Virus record (IMG/VR): IMGVR_UViG_3300012988_000001
Location: 310,414 to 366,160 of that record
DNA length: 55,747 nucleotides
Direction: 5' to 3' (one strand)
Source: a virus
Shown here: in pieces, positions 23,766 to 30,785 of the stretch
How positions within the stretch are numbered: position 1 is the first letter of the stretch
Layout: each line of letters opens with the position of its first letter
The notes under the pieces: model-generated
Told to the model about the DNA's origin: nothing
What the model saw: only the letters and a program-made list of their open reading frames with translations
Database searches by the model: none
Program-made: the position numbers and the translations under genes

Positions 23766-24743
23766 ATGGCTAAGATCGCAAAAACTAAAACTGATAACAT
23801 CGGTGGTGTACTGTACGAAGCATCACGCAAATCTAAGATTCGTAACCCACGTTTCAAAGCTGCGTTCATAGCTTCTATTCCACGTGAGAAGAACTATTCC
23901 AAAACTGTTCATGCTCTGATTCACCGTTACAAACAAACTGGTGAACTCAAATGTGAATGCTGTGGTGCTGATAATGTTTACTTCAAATTTCACAAAGAGA
24001 ATGGTCGCGTAACATTCAAGGCATTTGTTAAAACCGATAAAGGTGAACAGCCTATGACTGTGGACCACGATATGCTTAAGTCGTTGGGTGGTGCTGATGG
24101 TGTAAGCAATTACAATCCAATGTGCTATCGTTGTAACCAGCTTCGTGGTTCACGTTTTGCTGGCTTTAAAGAGTTTAAAGAATGGTATGATGCACAGGAA
24201 TACATCGATACTATTGCTGGTCTTCCTGATGCAAACTTTTGTTTCATTGATTATTCTCTGAACAAAAACAACAATCAATTCTTCAACAACGTTGTTGGTG
24301 CGAAAACATTACCACCACGGTTAGTACAGGCAATGAAGAAAACAATGCGTACTTCAGCACCAGAACCTTTCGCACATATTAGTATGAAAGAGATGATTAA
24401 CCTTGATCGTGATTATGCCAACCAATTACTTAATGAACTGGTTTACGAGCGTAGTACTAAAGTTAACGGATGCCGGGATGTGCCAATGGGCGAGCATGAT
24501 TTCTTCATTGGTTGTACCAGTGCTGATCATCGTAAGATTAAGACTTACATTGAAGAACACGTTAAGGCACAACTGCGTAAGCATAAAGCAATGCAGCACA
24601 AGATTAATGTTGAAAAACATACTGGTGCTGGTTATAAAGACTTTACTGAAGAAGTTAAAATGAAAGTGAAAGAAGTTAACGAAGTCAATACGTCCTTTAC
24701 GTTCAAATCTTTGTGGATTAAATTCACAAATATCTTTGCATAA
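23766..24743 (+). CDS. HNH-like endonuclease (325 aa)
   Basis: ATG after AAGGAATTAAGTA. Residues 61-65 (CECCG) form the first zinc knuckle, MTVDHDMLKSLGG (about 95-108) carries the HNH-type Asp-His, and NPMCYRCNQLRG (about 116-127) gives the Asn and second CxxC. This order fits a zinc-bound HNH nuclease. The basic N-terminus and the helical, basic C-terminal 180 residues may bind DNA. It could be a free-standing homing-type or host-attacking nuclease. It is the only gene of its unit. Confidence 0.78.
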   Translation: MAKIAKTKTDNIGGVLYEASRKSKIRNPRFKAAFIASIPREKNYSKTVHALIHRYKQTGELKCECCGADNVYFKFHKENGRVTFKAFVKTDKGEQPMTVDHDMLKSLGGADGVSNYNPMCYRCNQLRGSRFAGFKEFKEWYDAQEYIDTIAGLPDANFCFIDYSLNKNNNQFFNNVVGAKTLPPRLVQAMKKTMRTSAPEPFAHISMKEMINLDRDYANQLLNELVYERSTKVNGCRDVPMGEHDFFIGCTSADHRKIKTYIEEHVKAQLRKHKAMQHKINVEKHTGAGYKDFTEEVKMKVKEVNEVNTSFTFKSLWIKFTNIFA

Positions 24744-24746
24744 CGC

Positions 24747-24781
24747 TTGACTGTCATCGGGAGTATTGATATAATACTCCC
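24747..24781 (+). promoter_or_regulatory. promoter with inverted repeat over the -10
   Basis: TTGACT (24747-24752), 17 bp, TATAAT (24770-24775). GGGAGTATT (24759-24767) and AATACTCCC (24773-24781) form a perfect 9-bp inverted repeat covering the -10 box, a likely operator. A related repeat lies at 26891-26914. Confidence 0.75.
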
Positions 24782-24807
24782 ATACCAAACAAAGAGAGGA
24801 AATCAAA

Positions 24808-25074
24808 ATGTACGATAAAAATACACAAGGTTTTACTATCATTAATTTAAGTCATGAAAATGTCAAATTCGGTCAACAAATTGATGCATGTTTCCAATTT
24901 GAATTTCATGGTTATGAAATCTCAGTAAGTACTGGTGGTTCAGTACTGTCAGGTGCATGTCTGGTTGAACATCTGGTAACACGTCCAGATACTTCTACCT
25001 TCATTGTACGTGGTAGCGTTGAAGATGCAATCATGCAAGTACTGCAAGAAGTTAACAAAACTAAAGAGGCATAA
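24808..25074 (+). CDS. hypothetical protein (88 aa)
   Basis: ATG after GAGAGGAAA. Pattern FHGYEISVSTGGS...SVEDAIMQVLQEV resembles the 28191 product (YKGYTIAVKTNGT...CIADAIKFIHN), a probable distant paralog. Soluble; function unknown. Confidence 0.75.
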   Translation: MYDKNTQGFTIINLSHENVKFGQQIDACFQFEFHGYEISVSTGGSVLSGACLVEHLVTRPDTSTFIVRGSVEDAIMQVLQEVNKTKEA

Positions 25075-25075
25075 C

Positions 25076-25393
25076 ATGAACTATCAACTCATTCTTACAG
25101 GACTGCGTGATTTGAAAGCTGGTCATCTGGAAGATGATAGCAAAGGTATATGCTTCAACTTGGCGTGGAAAGTAGACGCGAAGCGTGGTGGAAGTGCAGA
25201 GTATTTCATTGAAGAATGCTTTATTCACATCTTTGGAAAACACGTGTGTTCACCAGTAGAAGGTGATCTCGTTTCTTATCTGAACAATGAACGTAAATGG
25301 GATAAAGAAACTGATTTTGGCTTGCGTCGTTACGATTTACTTGATAAAATGATCGCCTACGCAGAAGAACAACTCAACAAAGAGGAAGCATAA
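25076..25393 (+). CDS. hypothetical protein (105 aa), GIC-NL family
   Basis: ATG 25076 after AAAGAGG; upstream in-frame codons overlap the previous gene. Shares L..G......KGIC.NL..KVD, PVEGD....Y...KWD..T..G.RR.DLLD.MI with the 26301 product. The pair is a duplicated small acidic protein. Function unknown. Confidence 0.78.
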   Translation: MNYQLILTGLRDLKAGHLEDDSKGICFNLAWKVDAKRGGSAEYFIEECFIHIFGKHVCSPVEGDLVSYLNNERKWDKETDFGLRRYDLLDKMIAYAEEQLNKEEA

Positions 25394-25394
25394 C

Positions 25395-25559
25395 ATGAAA
25401 TTGTTAATCGTATTAGGTCTAATTTGTAGCATTGGTGCTGGTTTCTGGCTGGGTAAAGCAGTGTATCAGGTTAAACTCACGCCGGGTCAATGTCTGGACG
25501 CAACTACCCAAAGCATCGGTGAAAGTATCGATAACTTCATCGCGAATATCAAGGGGTAA
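25395..25559 (+). CDS. small membrane or exported protein (54 aa)
   Basis: MKLLIVLGLICSIGAGFWLG is a hydrophobic N-terminus acting as signal anchor or signal peptide. About 34 polar residues follow (GQCLDATTQSIGESIDNFIANIKG). ATG after GAGGAAG. Function unknown. Confidence 0.65.
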   Translation: MKLLIVLGLICSIGAGFWLGKAVYQVKLTPGQCLDATTQSIGESIDNFIANIKG

Positions 25560-25562
25560 GTC

Positions 25563-25952
25563 ATGAACTTCAACACGATTGTTAATTACAATACTAAGCT
25601 GTCAATCAAAGATTACCAGATTGAACATAGTGCAAATGAGTTAATACTCAATCGCAATTGTGTAGTACTCGAACCTTCGCACAAATTAGGTGATGACTTC
25701 CATCTCATTACTGATGATCTATGTAATGCACGTGGTATGGTACGGTTTGAGTATAAAGGATGGGATGATGTAATTCGTCGTGTTGAAGGTCATGTTTGTT
25801 CTATACTTTCCCAAACTAAATTTGCGGCAGATGTAAAAATATGGACAGAAAAAAATGAGATGGTTTCCATATTTTTCTCTTCCGCTTGGAACATGAACGT
25901 GGTACAATTACCACCTACTTACACAGCACTGGAAGATAATCATGAATTCTGA
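25563..25952 (+). CDS. hypothetical protein (129 aa)
   Basis: ATG after AAGGGGTAAG. Soluble, beta-rich, with three cysteines. The end overlaps the next gene by 11 bases. Function unknown. Confidence 0.75.
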   Translation: MNFNTIVNYNTKLSIKDYQIEHSANELILNRNCVVLEPSHKLGDDFHLITDDLCNARGMVRFEYKGWDDVIRRVEGHVCSILSQTKFAADVKIWTEKNEMVSIFFSSAWNMNVVQLPPTYTALEDNHEF

Positions 25953-26301
25953 TTACCATAATCAACTTTCGGCTCTTAAAATGTATGAGGGGATTGAAAA
26001 TATGAAAACTCAAGATACTGTAATTTACTACCAGACTCGTCGTAACGCAGACATGACCGAAGGCCGTGGTCCAATGGTCAATGACCGTGCGTTTGTACAT
26101 CGTGAAGATGCAGCAAATTACATCGACAGTCGCAGTGGTTGTATGGGTCGTCGTGCTAAATGGTCTGAAGAAAAGTACGGCGATTGGGACATTCAAACTG
26201 TTCACGTACTAACTGGTCCATTTGATCCTGAAGCAGAAGCAAAAGCAAAAGCTCTAGCAAAACTCACCGCAGAAGAACGTAAACTTCTTGGTCTTGAATA
26301 A
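25942..26301 (+). CDS. hypothetical protein (119 aa)
   Basis: ATG 25942 follows GGAAGATAATC; ATG 26002 (MKTQDTVIYYQTRR) after GAGGGG is an equally good alternative start. The core has basic and aromatic residues and ends in an Ala/Lys/Glu helix (EAEAKAKALAKLTAEERKLL). Function unknown. Confidence 0.7.
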   Translation: MNSDYHNQLSALKMYEGIENMKTQDTVIYYQTRRNADMTEGRGPMVNDRAFVHREDAANYIDSRSGCMGRRAKWSEEKYGDWDIQTVHVLTGPFDPEAEAKAKALAKLTAEERKLLGLE

Positions 26302-26621
26302 TGGTTCTAAACAAGAAACAGAAGAAGAAGCTCGCCAAAGTACTCACCGCTCTCCATGAACTAAAGAGCGGTGACCGCAACGAGAAACATGGTATCTGCA
26401 ACAATTTGTACTTTAAGGTTGACAGTACTGATCTCGTTGAGCAATTCATTGCATACTCCTTTGAATTGAAGTACGGTGATTCTGATATCCTATATCCAAT
26501 TGAAGGTGATCGCCGTTTGCATTACTCGGATAATGGGAAATGGGATGGAAATACAGTGAATGGTGCTGCAAGGCTAAAACTTCTTGACTTCATGATTGAA
26601 ACATGTGAGGGCTTACTATGA
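26301..26621 (+). CDS. hypothetical protein (106 aa), GIC-NL family
   Basis: Overlaps the previous stop (TAATG). Basic N-terminus (NKKQKKKLAKVL), then the pattern HGICNNLYFKVD...YPIEGDRRLHY...KWDGNTVNGAARLKLLDFMI shared with the 25076 product. Function unknown. Confidence 0.78.
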   Translation: MVLNKKQKKKLAKVLTALHELKSGDRNEKHGICNNLYFKVDSTDLVEQFIAYSFELKYGDSDILYPIEGDRRLHYSDNGKWDGNTVNGAARLKLLDFMIETCEGLL

Positions 26622-26878
26622 AGTACTTAATGCTTGTACTTGCTGTCTTTGCTCTTAGTGGTTGCTATAAAGAAGAGGAAGTGATTGACGCTAAGTATCT
26701 TGCACTAAACAATTGTGAGTACACTGGTCAATCCTTTGAGGTCACTGAGCAAGTTTGGCATAGTGTGGGTCGTGGTGGTAGCTATGAGGATGTGAAGAAG
26801 CGTTATTATCTTTACGTCTGTTCTCCCGGAAACAAAAAGACCTTATCACTTGTTCGCCTAGTATTCGACAAAGAGTAG
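26618..26878 (+). CDS. small lipoprotein (86 aa)
   Basis: MKYLMLVLAVFALSGC is a lipoprotein signal with lipobox LSGC; Cys16 would be lipidated. The mature part is acidic, with two further cysteines (NNCEYTGQ, YVCSPG) that could form a disulfide. Phage lipoproteins often block superinfection by binding outer-membrane receptors, which is a possible role here. Overlaps the previous gene by ATGA. Confidence 0.82.
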   Translation: MKYLMLVLAVFALSGCYKEEEVIDAKYLALNNCEYTGQSFEVTEQVWHSVGRGGSYEDVKKRYYLYVCSPGNKKTLSLVRLVFDKE

Positions 26879-26914
26879 TTGACACCTTAATGGGAGTATG
26901 TAATAATATTCCCA
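26879..26914 (+). promoter_or_regulatory. promoter with inverted repeat over the -10
   Basis: TTGACA (26879-26884), 17 bp, AATAAT (26902-26907). TGGGAGTAT...ATATTCCCA (26891-26914) is an inverted repeat with one mismatch, related to the one at 24759. Confidence 0.7.
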
Positions 26915-26939
26915 TATTAATTTAAGAAGAGAGGAAACT

Positions 26940-27107
26940 ATGGAACGCATTTATAAAAATGAATTCACTGGTTTAGTACGCAAGTTCAAAGGCAGCGAAG
27001 ACAGCACAGGCTGGAACCTCCAAGATGATGGTTCATGGGTCAGTACTGGTATGACCGAGAAACAAGTGAAACGTCTTCCTTACTACAAACTTCAGGAGCA
27101 GAAATAA
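26940..27107 (+). CDS. hypothetical protein (55 aa)
   Basis: ATG after GAGAGGAAA, first gene behind a promoter: MERIYKNEFTGLVRKFKG then DSTGWNLQDDGSWVSTGMT. Small, basic and soluble. The TAA overlaps the next ATG by one base. Confidence 0.7.
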   Translation: MERIYKNEFTGLVRKFKGSEDSTGWNLQDDGSWVSTGMTEKQVKRLPYYKLQEQK

Positions 27108-27658
27108 TGGCTGGTATCGAAAAAGTATGTGAACTGTCAGGTGACTATCCGGGCTACCATATGTACGCCATGAAGCGTAACCACATTCAGGTTGTGCCAA
27201 AGTATCGGAAACTGTTCCGTGGTCACAAAGCTACTCTGTACATCTTCAAGGGTGAACTACAAATAGATGATGGAGACTGTCACTGGAAAGCAAACCTGAA
27301 CTGCATTAACTCCCAGCCGACCGAAGCTGATTGGGATTCATATAATGCTGATCGTGCAGTACGCTACAAGAACGGCATCAAACAGGTTTACAGCGTCTTT
27401 TATGACAACCTAGACGAATACAAGGCTGAACTGCGTAAACGTGGTCAGCGGCTCGTACAGGAGTTTGAGTACGTTCTTGATGTACCTTCTCTTCCCGGTC
27501 AAGTAGATGGCCTGTACACTAACTACAGTCGGGATATCAGTACTGTAATCCGTCGCCTGTCGCGTTTGGTTGGTCATCGCAACCTAACTATCAAGTACAA
27601 AGATGGTGATATGGGTGATTTCTGTGATTCACTGTACAGCGAAAGGGGTAAGAAATGA
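27107..27658 (+). CDS. hypothetical protein (183 aa)
   Basis: ATG 27107 overlaps the previous TAA and follows CAGGAG; a longer in-frame reading lies over the upstream gene. Basic, soluble, alpha/beta, with conserved-looking aromatic residues but no motif I recognise. Confidence 0.75.
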   Translation: MAGIEKVCELSGDYPGYHMYAMKRNHIQVVPKYRKLFRGHKATLYIFKGELQIDDGDCHWKANLNCINSQPTEADWDSYNADRAVRYKNGIKQVYSVFYDNLDEYKAELRKRGQRLVQEFEYVLDVPSLPGQVDGLYTNYSRDISTVIRRLSRLVGHRNLTIKYKDGDMGDFCDSLYSERGKK

Positions 27659-27906
27659 AAGCCTTAAAAGGTAAAGTGCTGACCTCCGTTGACGAAGGTT
27701 ATAATGTAATGGTGTACTTGACACCAAAAGAGATTACAAGTAAACTGCTCGAATTGGAAACGTATTACACACGTGATGGGGAAGAATTGAGTACTGAACA
27801 AATTCTCACGAAACTAGCAGAAGTTGGTTACGTTTACTTATATACGAAAGATTATTACGATTATCTTTCCAACGATTGGGTTTATCGTGTGGAGACTCAC
27901 AAATGA
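27655..27906 (+). CDS. hypothetical protein (83 aa)
   Basis: ATGA overlap with the previous gene. Lys/Glu/Tyr-rich, helical middle, soluble. Function unknown. Confidence 0.7.
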   Translation: MKALKGKVLTSVDEGYNVMVYLTPKEITSKLLELETYYTRDGEELSTEQILTKLAEVGYVYLYTKDYYDYLSNDWVYRVETHK

Positions 27907-28190
27907 AATTCGTAATCGACTACACTAGCTTCAAGCTAAGTAAAGGTACTGAAGCCATTCGCTGGACTGAACGTGCTGAATGGTTCTTCCGTGATCATAA
28001 CTTGGAATACGAAATTGTTTTGCTGGACTTCTATAACGATCCACAAGTAAAATGCATTCAGTGGAGTGAAGAGTTGGTTGTTAACATTCCAATCCACACA
28101 CTATCTGTACTTCAGAGCTACACCGAGATCTATAACTGTAAAATTATTGTAGAAAAAGATCTTTACACTATAAAATTCAACGAGGTATAG
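27903..28190 (+). CDS. hypothetical protein (95 aa)
   Basis: ATG 27903 (MKFVIDYTSFKLS) overlaps the previous stop by ATGA; the longer upstream frame is not needed. Beta-alpha-beta-like with aromatic residues. Function unknown. Confidence 0.7.
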   Translation: MKFVIDYTSFKLSKGTEAIRWTERAEWFFRDHNLEYEIVLLDFYNDPQVKCIQWSEELVVNIPIHTLSVLQSYTEIYNCKIIVEKDLYTIKFNEV

Positions 28191-28433
28191 ATGAAAGTTA
28201 TTGACAAGAATCCGTACAGTAAACACTTTGAGCAGATTACAGAAGCTATTGTAATCTTCGACTATAAAGGTTATACTATTGCTGTTAAAACAAATGGTAC
28301 TGGCTCTCTTGGATTCGTAGGTGCAGAGCAAGAGTTCCACATTAATGATGTATTCAAACAGCAATGGAATGGTAAAGGTTGCATTGCAGATGCAATCAAA
28401 TTTATCCACAATTTAGAATCCTTGAAGGACTAA
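28191..28433 (+). CDS. hypothetical protein (80 aa)
   Basis: Starts directly after the previous stop with GAGGTATAG upstream. Resembles the 24808 product (GYTIAVKTNG and a C-terminal ADAIKFIHN helix). Soluble; function unknown. Confidence 0.7.
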   Translation: MKVIDKNPYSKHFEQITEAIVIFDYKGYTIAVKTNGTGSLGFVGAEQEFHINDVFKQQWNGKGCIADAIKFIHNLESLKD

Positions 28434-28435
28434 TC

Positions 28436-29092
28436 ATGTTAAAAGACCCTAACTTCAATGTAGCAGATTTGACCCTCCGCAATATGGAAAATGGTATGTC
28501 GTTTAGTGAATACTTTTTTACGAGTCCTATTGACGGTCGGGACATCCCTACTGTTGTTGGGGTCACTATCCCTACGCATACAAAGTGGGCTGAACACAGT
28601 AATAAAAATCCTGTGCGTATGATGTGTGCAGCAAAACACAGTACTGGTATCTATCTGGGATTTCCATTAGACCATACTATTGAGATGTTTAGTAGTACTG
28701 AAATTCTCTCTGACTTTGCCGACTTCGACTTGAGTACTGGTATGTGGTACACTATGGATGAATACCGTGAAAGTCTGAACCGTGAGGATTGGGATGATCG
28801 TAGCCCTCTGACGAGCGGTAAGCCTCGTCCTAGCCATAACGCGATGACAACGGCATATGGCCTAGCTGATAACATTACTCAAGTCCTGAAGCATTACAGG
28901 AAGGTTGTGAGCCATCCTGATTATGATGTGGTTATGCACGTTCGCTTCCTCGATAAAGATAGCTGGGGTGGTATGCGTTGGCACAAACAAGGCAAGTACT
29001 TGGGTAACTTCAAGAAGAAGTGGGAATACATGCAGGATGAGGTTGGGCTGAATAGTCTTATCCAATTTCATTTCTATGTAATTAAGAATTAG
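28436..29092 (+). CDS. hypothetical protein (218 aa), WRWHK family
   Basis: ATG 28436 after AAGGAC; further upstream codons overlap the previous gene. The C-terminus GGMRWHKQGKYLGNFKKKWEY is the module shared with the 20556 product. The N-terminal 150 residues are beta-rich and unlike it. Function unknown. Confidence 0.78.
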   Translation: MLKDPNFNVADLTLRNMENGMSFSEYFFTSPIDGRDIPTVVGVTIPTHTKWAEHSNKNPVRMMCAAKHSTGIYLGFPLDHTIEMFSSTEILSDFADFDLSTGMWYTMDEYRESLNREDWDDRSPLTSGKPRPSHNAMTTAYGLADNITQVLKHYRKVVSHPDYDVVMHVRFLDKDSWGGMRWHKQGKYLGNFKKKWEYMQDEVGLNSLIQFHFYVIKN

Positions 29093-29100
29093 GAGATAAC

Positions 29101-29298
29101 ATGCGTGATTCGCTTGCTTTCTTCCTCGGTTATGTAGTATCATTACTTGTAGCCGCAGGAATCTATATGTACAATGTTTGGGATAGTTTATATCCATCCC
29201 TATGTAATTTGTTCTGGGGTGATGTAGTAATAGTAGCATTTGGGTGTGCTATACCCGCAATGCTGACGATGCTTGTGAACGTTATAATTAAGGATTAA
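29101..29298 (+). CDS. small membrane protein (65 aa)
   Basis: Two hydrophobic helices at about residues 7-25 and 37-62, with ATG after TAGGAGATA. First of three consecutive small membrane proteins. Function unknown. Confidence 0.7.
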   Translation: MRDSLAFFLGYVVSLLVAAGIYMYNVWDSLYPSLCNLFWGDVVIVAFGCAIPAMLTMLVNVIIKD

Positions 29299-29299
29299 C

Positions 29300-29461
29300 A
29301 TGAAATACTTGATTTATTGGGTGATCTTGTTTATAATGTTCTTCTTGGTGGTTGGTGGTATGTACAGTGCCGCTGGAGTACCAACCAACATTGAAGTACT
29401 GTTCTATCAAGCACTAGGTTTTTCATCTTCTGTTACTCTACTAAGGTGGTGCTGTGAATGA
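29300..29461 (+). CDS. small membrane protein (53 aa)
   Basis: MKYLIYWVILFIMFFLVVGG forms a strong first helix and a shorter one follows (about 34-48). It resembles the next product (MKYLTSFAVCFIITFIGC), so this looks like a tandem duplication. ATG after AAGGATTA. Overlaps the next start by ATGA. Confidence 0.65.
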   Translation: MKYLIYWVILFIMFFLVVGGMYSAAGVPTNIEVLFYQALGFSSSVTLLRWCCE

Positions 29462-29634
29462 AATACTTGACTTCTTTTGCTGTGTGTTTTATAATTACTT
29501 TCATCGGTTGTGCTTTGATTGTTAAAACAACTGGTGATATCGATGGGTTTGTCTTGACAATGTTGTTGGGGCAATCTACAATAGCTGGATTAATGTGCGT
29601 ACTGTTACGGTACTGCGTGGAGAATAAAGAATGA
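29458..29634 (+). CDS. small membrane protein (58 aa), paralog of preceding
   Basis: Overlaps both neighbours by ATGA. Two hydrophobic segments at about 5-22 and 31-49, with the end RYCVENKE similar to RWCCE of its neighbour. Function unknown. Confidence 0.65.
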   Translation: MKYLTSFAVCFIITFIGCALIVKTTGDIDGFVLTMLLGQSTIAGLMCVLLRYCVENKE

Positions 29635-29999
29635 AACGTTTAGCATTAGCAGTACTTTGTTTAGTAGGCTTCAGTACTTCAGCTTATGCAGAGAAACTTC
29701 TCTGTGTAGATAAAAAGCACCAGCCACACAGCGTAGAATTTATTGGCGACAATATTGACTTTGTGTTCGTGGATAATGTACAATACACTTACACTGGTGA
29801 GTCAAAGGATGGGAAGACCATTCAGTACTCAAACGATAAGCACCATGTCAAGTTCTTAGTTGATCCTGACAACCGCGATTGGTTCTTCCTTGTCCAAACA
29901 ACAAAAGGGAAAAAAGAAGTTGAAAAATTCTATGCGTTGTGCGATAATGTTCACGTTGTAGAAGAAGAACCACAACCTAAACTAGTTCTAAACAAATAA
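29631..29999 (+). CDS. exported protein with signal peptide (122 aa)
   Basis: MKRLALAVLCLVGFSTSAYA is a clear Sec signal peptide with cleavage after AYA. The mature protein is beta-rich with two cysteines (LLCVDKKH, YALCDN) and an acidic tail. Probably periplasmic. Overlaps the preceding membrane gene. Confidence 0.82.
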   Translation: MKRLALAVLCLVGFSTSAYAEKLLCVDKKHQPHSVEFIGDNIDFVFVDNVQYTYTGESKDGKTIQYSNDKHHVKFLVDPDNRDWFFLVQTTKGKKEVEKFYALCDNVHVVEEEPQPKLVLNK

Positions 30000-30008
30000 G
30001 GAAAACAA

Positions 30009-30326
30009 ATGACAATTCTTTCTATCGCTTTGTACGTAATGGTAATCTGCATGGGTATTTGCTACTTCTCTAAGAACGAAGCACTAAACCACGATTACTT
30101 CAATCTCGATGAAGCAGTAAGTAAACCTGTTCGCTTCACTGGTTATGCAGCAATTGCGTTCTTCGTCGTGTGGATTGCATCTATTCTTATCGTGCCACTC
30201 GTTGTAGTACTACCAATCTTGAAGATTGCAATTGTTGTACTAACTTGGTGGTGGTTGATCGAAACTGTACAGAAGGGTAATGTTCGTGTATGGTTCCAAG
30301 ACGCCAAAGAGTACTTCAATAAGTAA
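30009..30326 (+). CDS. multi-pass membrane protein (105 aa)
   Basis: ATG after AAGGAAAAC. Three hydrophobic segments at about 3-19, 42-62 and 66-84. Ends in a charged amphipathic stretch. Followed by a terminator. Confidence 0.72.
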   Translation: MTILSIALYVMVICMGICYFSKNEALNHDYFNLDEAVSKPVRFTGYAAIAFFVVWIASILIVPLVVVLPILKIAIVVLTWWWLIETVQKGNVRVWFQDAKEYFNK

Positions 30327-30332
30327 TACATT

Positions 30333-30356
30333 TGGGCTGTGAAAGCAGCCCATTTT
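30333..30356 (+). terminator. rho-independent terminator
   Basis: TGGGCTG, loop TGAAAG, CAGCCCA, TTTT. Confidence 0.82.
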
Positions 30357-30382
30357 AATTTAATACAAAAGGAGTTTTCCAA

Positions 30383-30718
30383 ATGGTAATGTTCTTTATG
30401 ATCCCAATGTTCCTCTATATGTTAACTTTCATCGCAGGTTCCATTATTACTGCTTTTGGTGGCAAATGTATTGCAGAGTTAGTACAAGTGGATCTAAGTA
30501 ATTCTTTGGCTACTAAATTATTCATGGGCTGTCTTGCGGTATTCATTGTCATCGCAGTATACGCAGGTGTAACAGGTGCAAAACCCGAAGGTGGTGTATT
30601 CATCTTTGAGGTGGCTAAACTTTCCTTCTTCGGTATGATCGCAGCGTCTTGGTACTGGTTGTATGAATGCTATCGCGAAGGTGTTTACGGTAAAATCGTC
30701 CAGCTTCTAAAGAATTAA
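30383..30718 (+). CDS. multi-pass membrane protein (111 aa)
   Basis: ATG after AAAGGAG. Three helices at about 2-25, 45-63 and 75-93, with a short basic C-terminus (YGKIVQLLKN) like that of the 30009 product, a possible paralog. Function unknown. Confidence 0.72.
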   Translation: MVMFFMIPMFLYMLTFIAGSIITAFGGKCIAELVQVDLSNSLATKLFMGCLAVFIVIAVYAGVTGAKPEGGVFIFEVAKLSFFGMIAASWYWLYECYREGVYGKIVQLLKN

Positions 30719-30719
30719 A

Positions 30720-30758
30720 AATAAAGGGTTGACTTCGGTCAGCCCTTTTTGCTATAAT
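30720..30758 (+). promoter_or_regulatory. fused terminator-promoter, copy 4
   Basis: GGGTTGAC (30726-30733), loop TTCG, GTCAGCCC (30738-30745), TTTTT; -35 TTGACT (30729), 18 bp, -10 TATAAT (30753-30758). Confidence 0.85.
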
Positions 30759-30785
30759 AATCCCATATTATTAAGGGAAAGAAAG

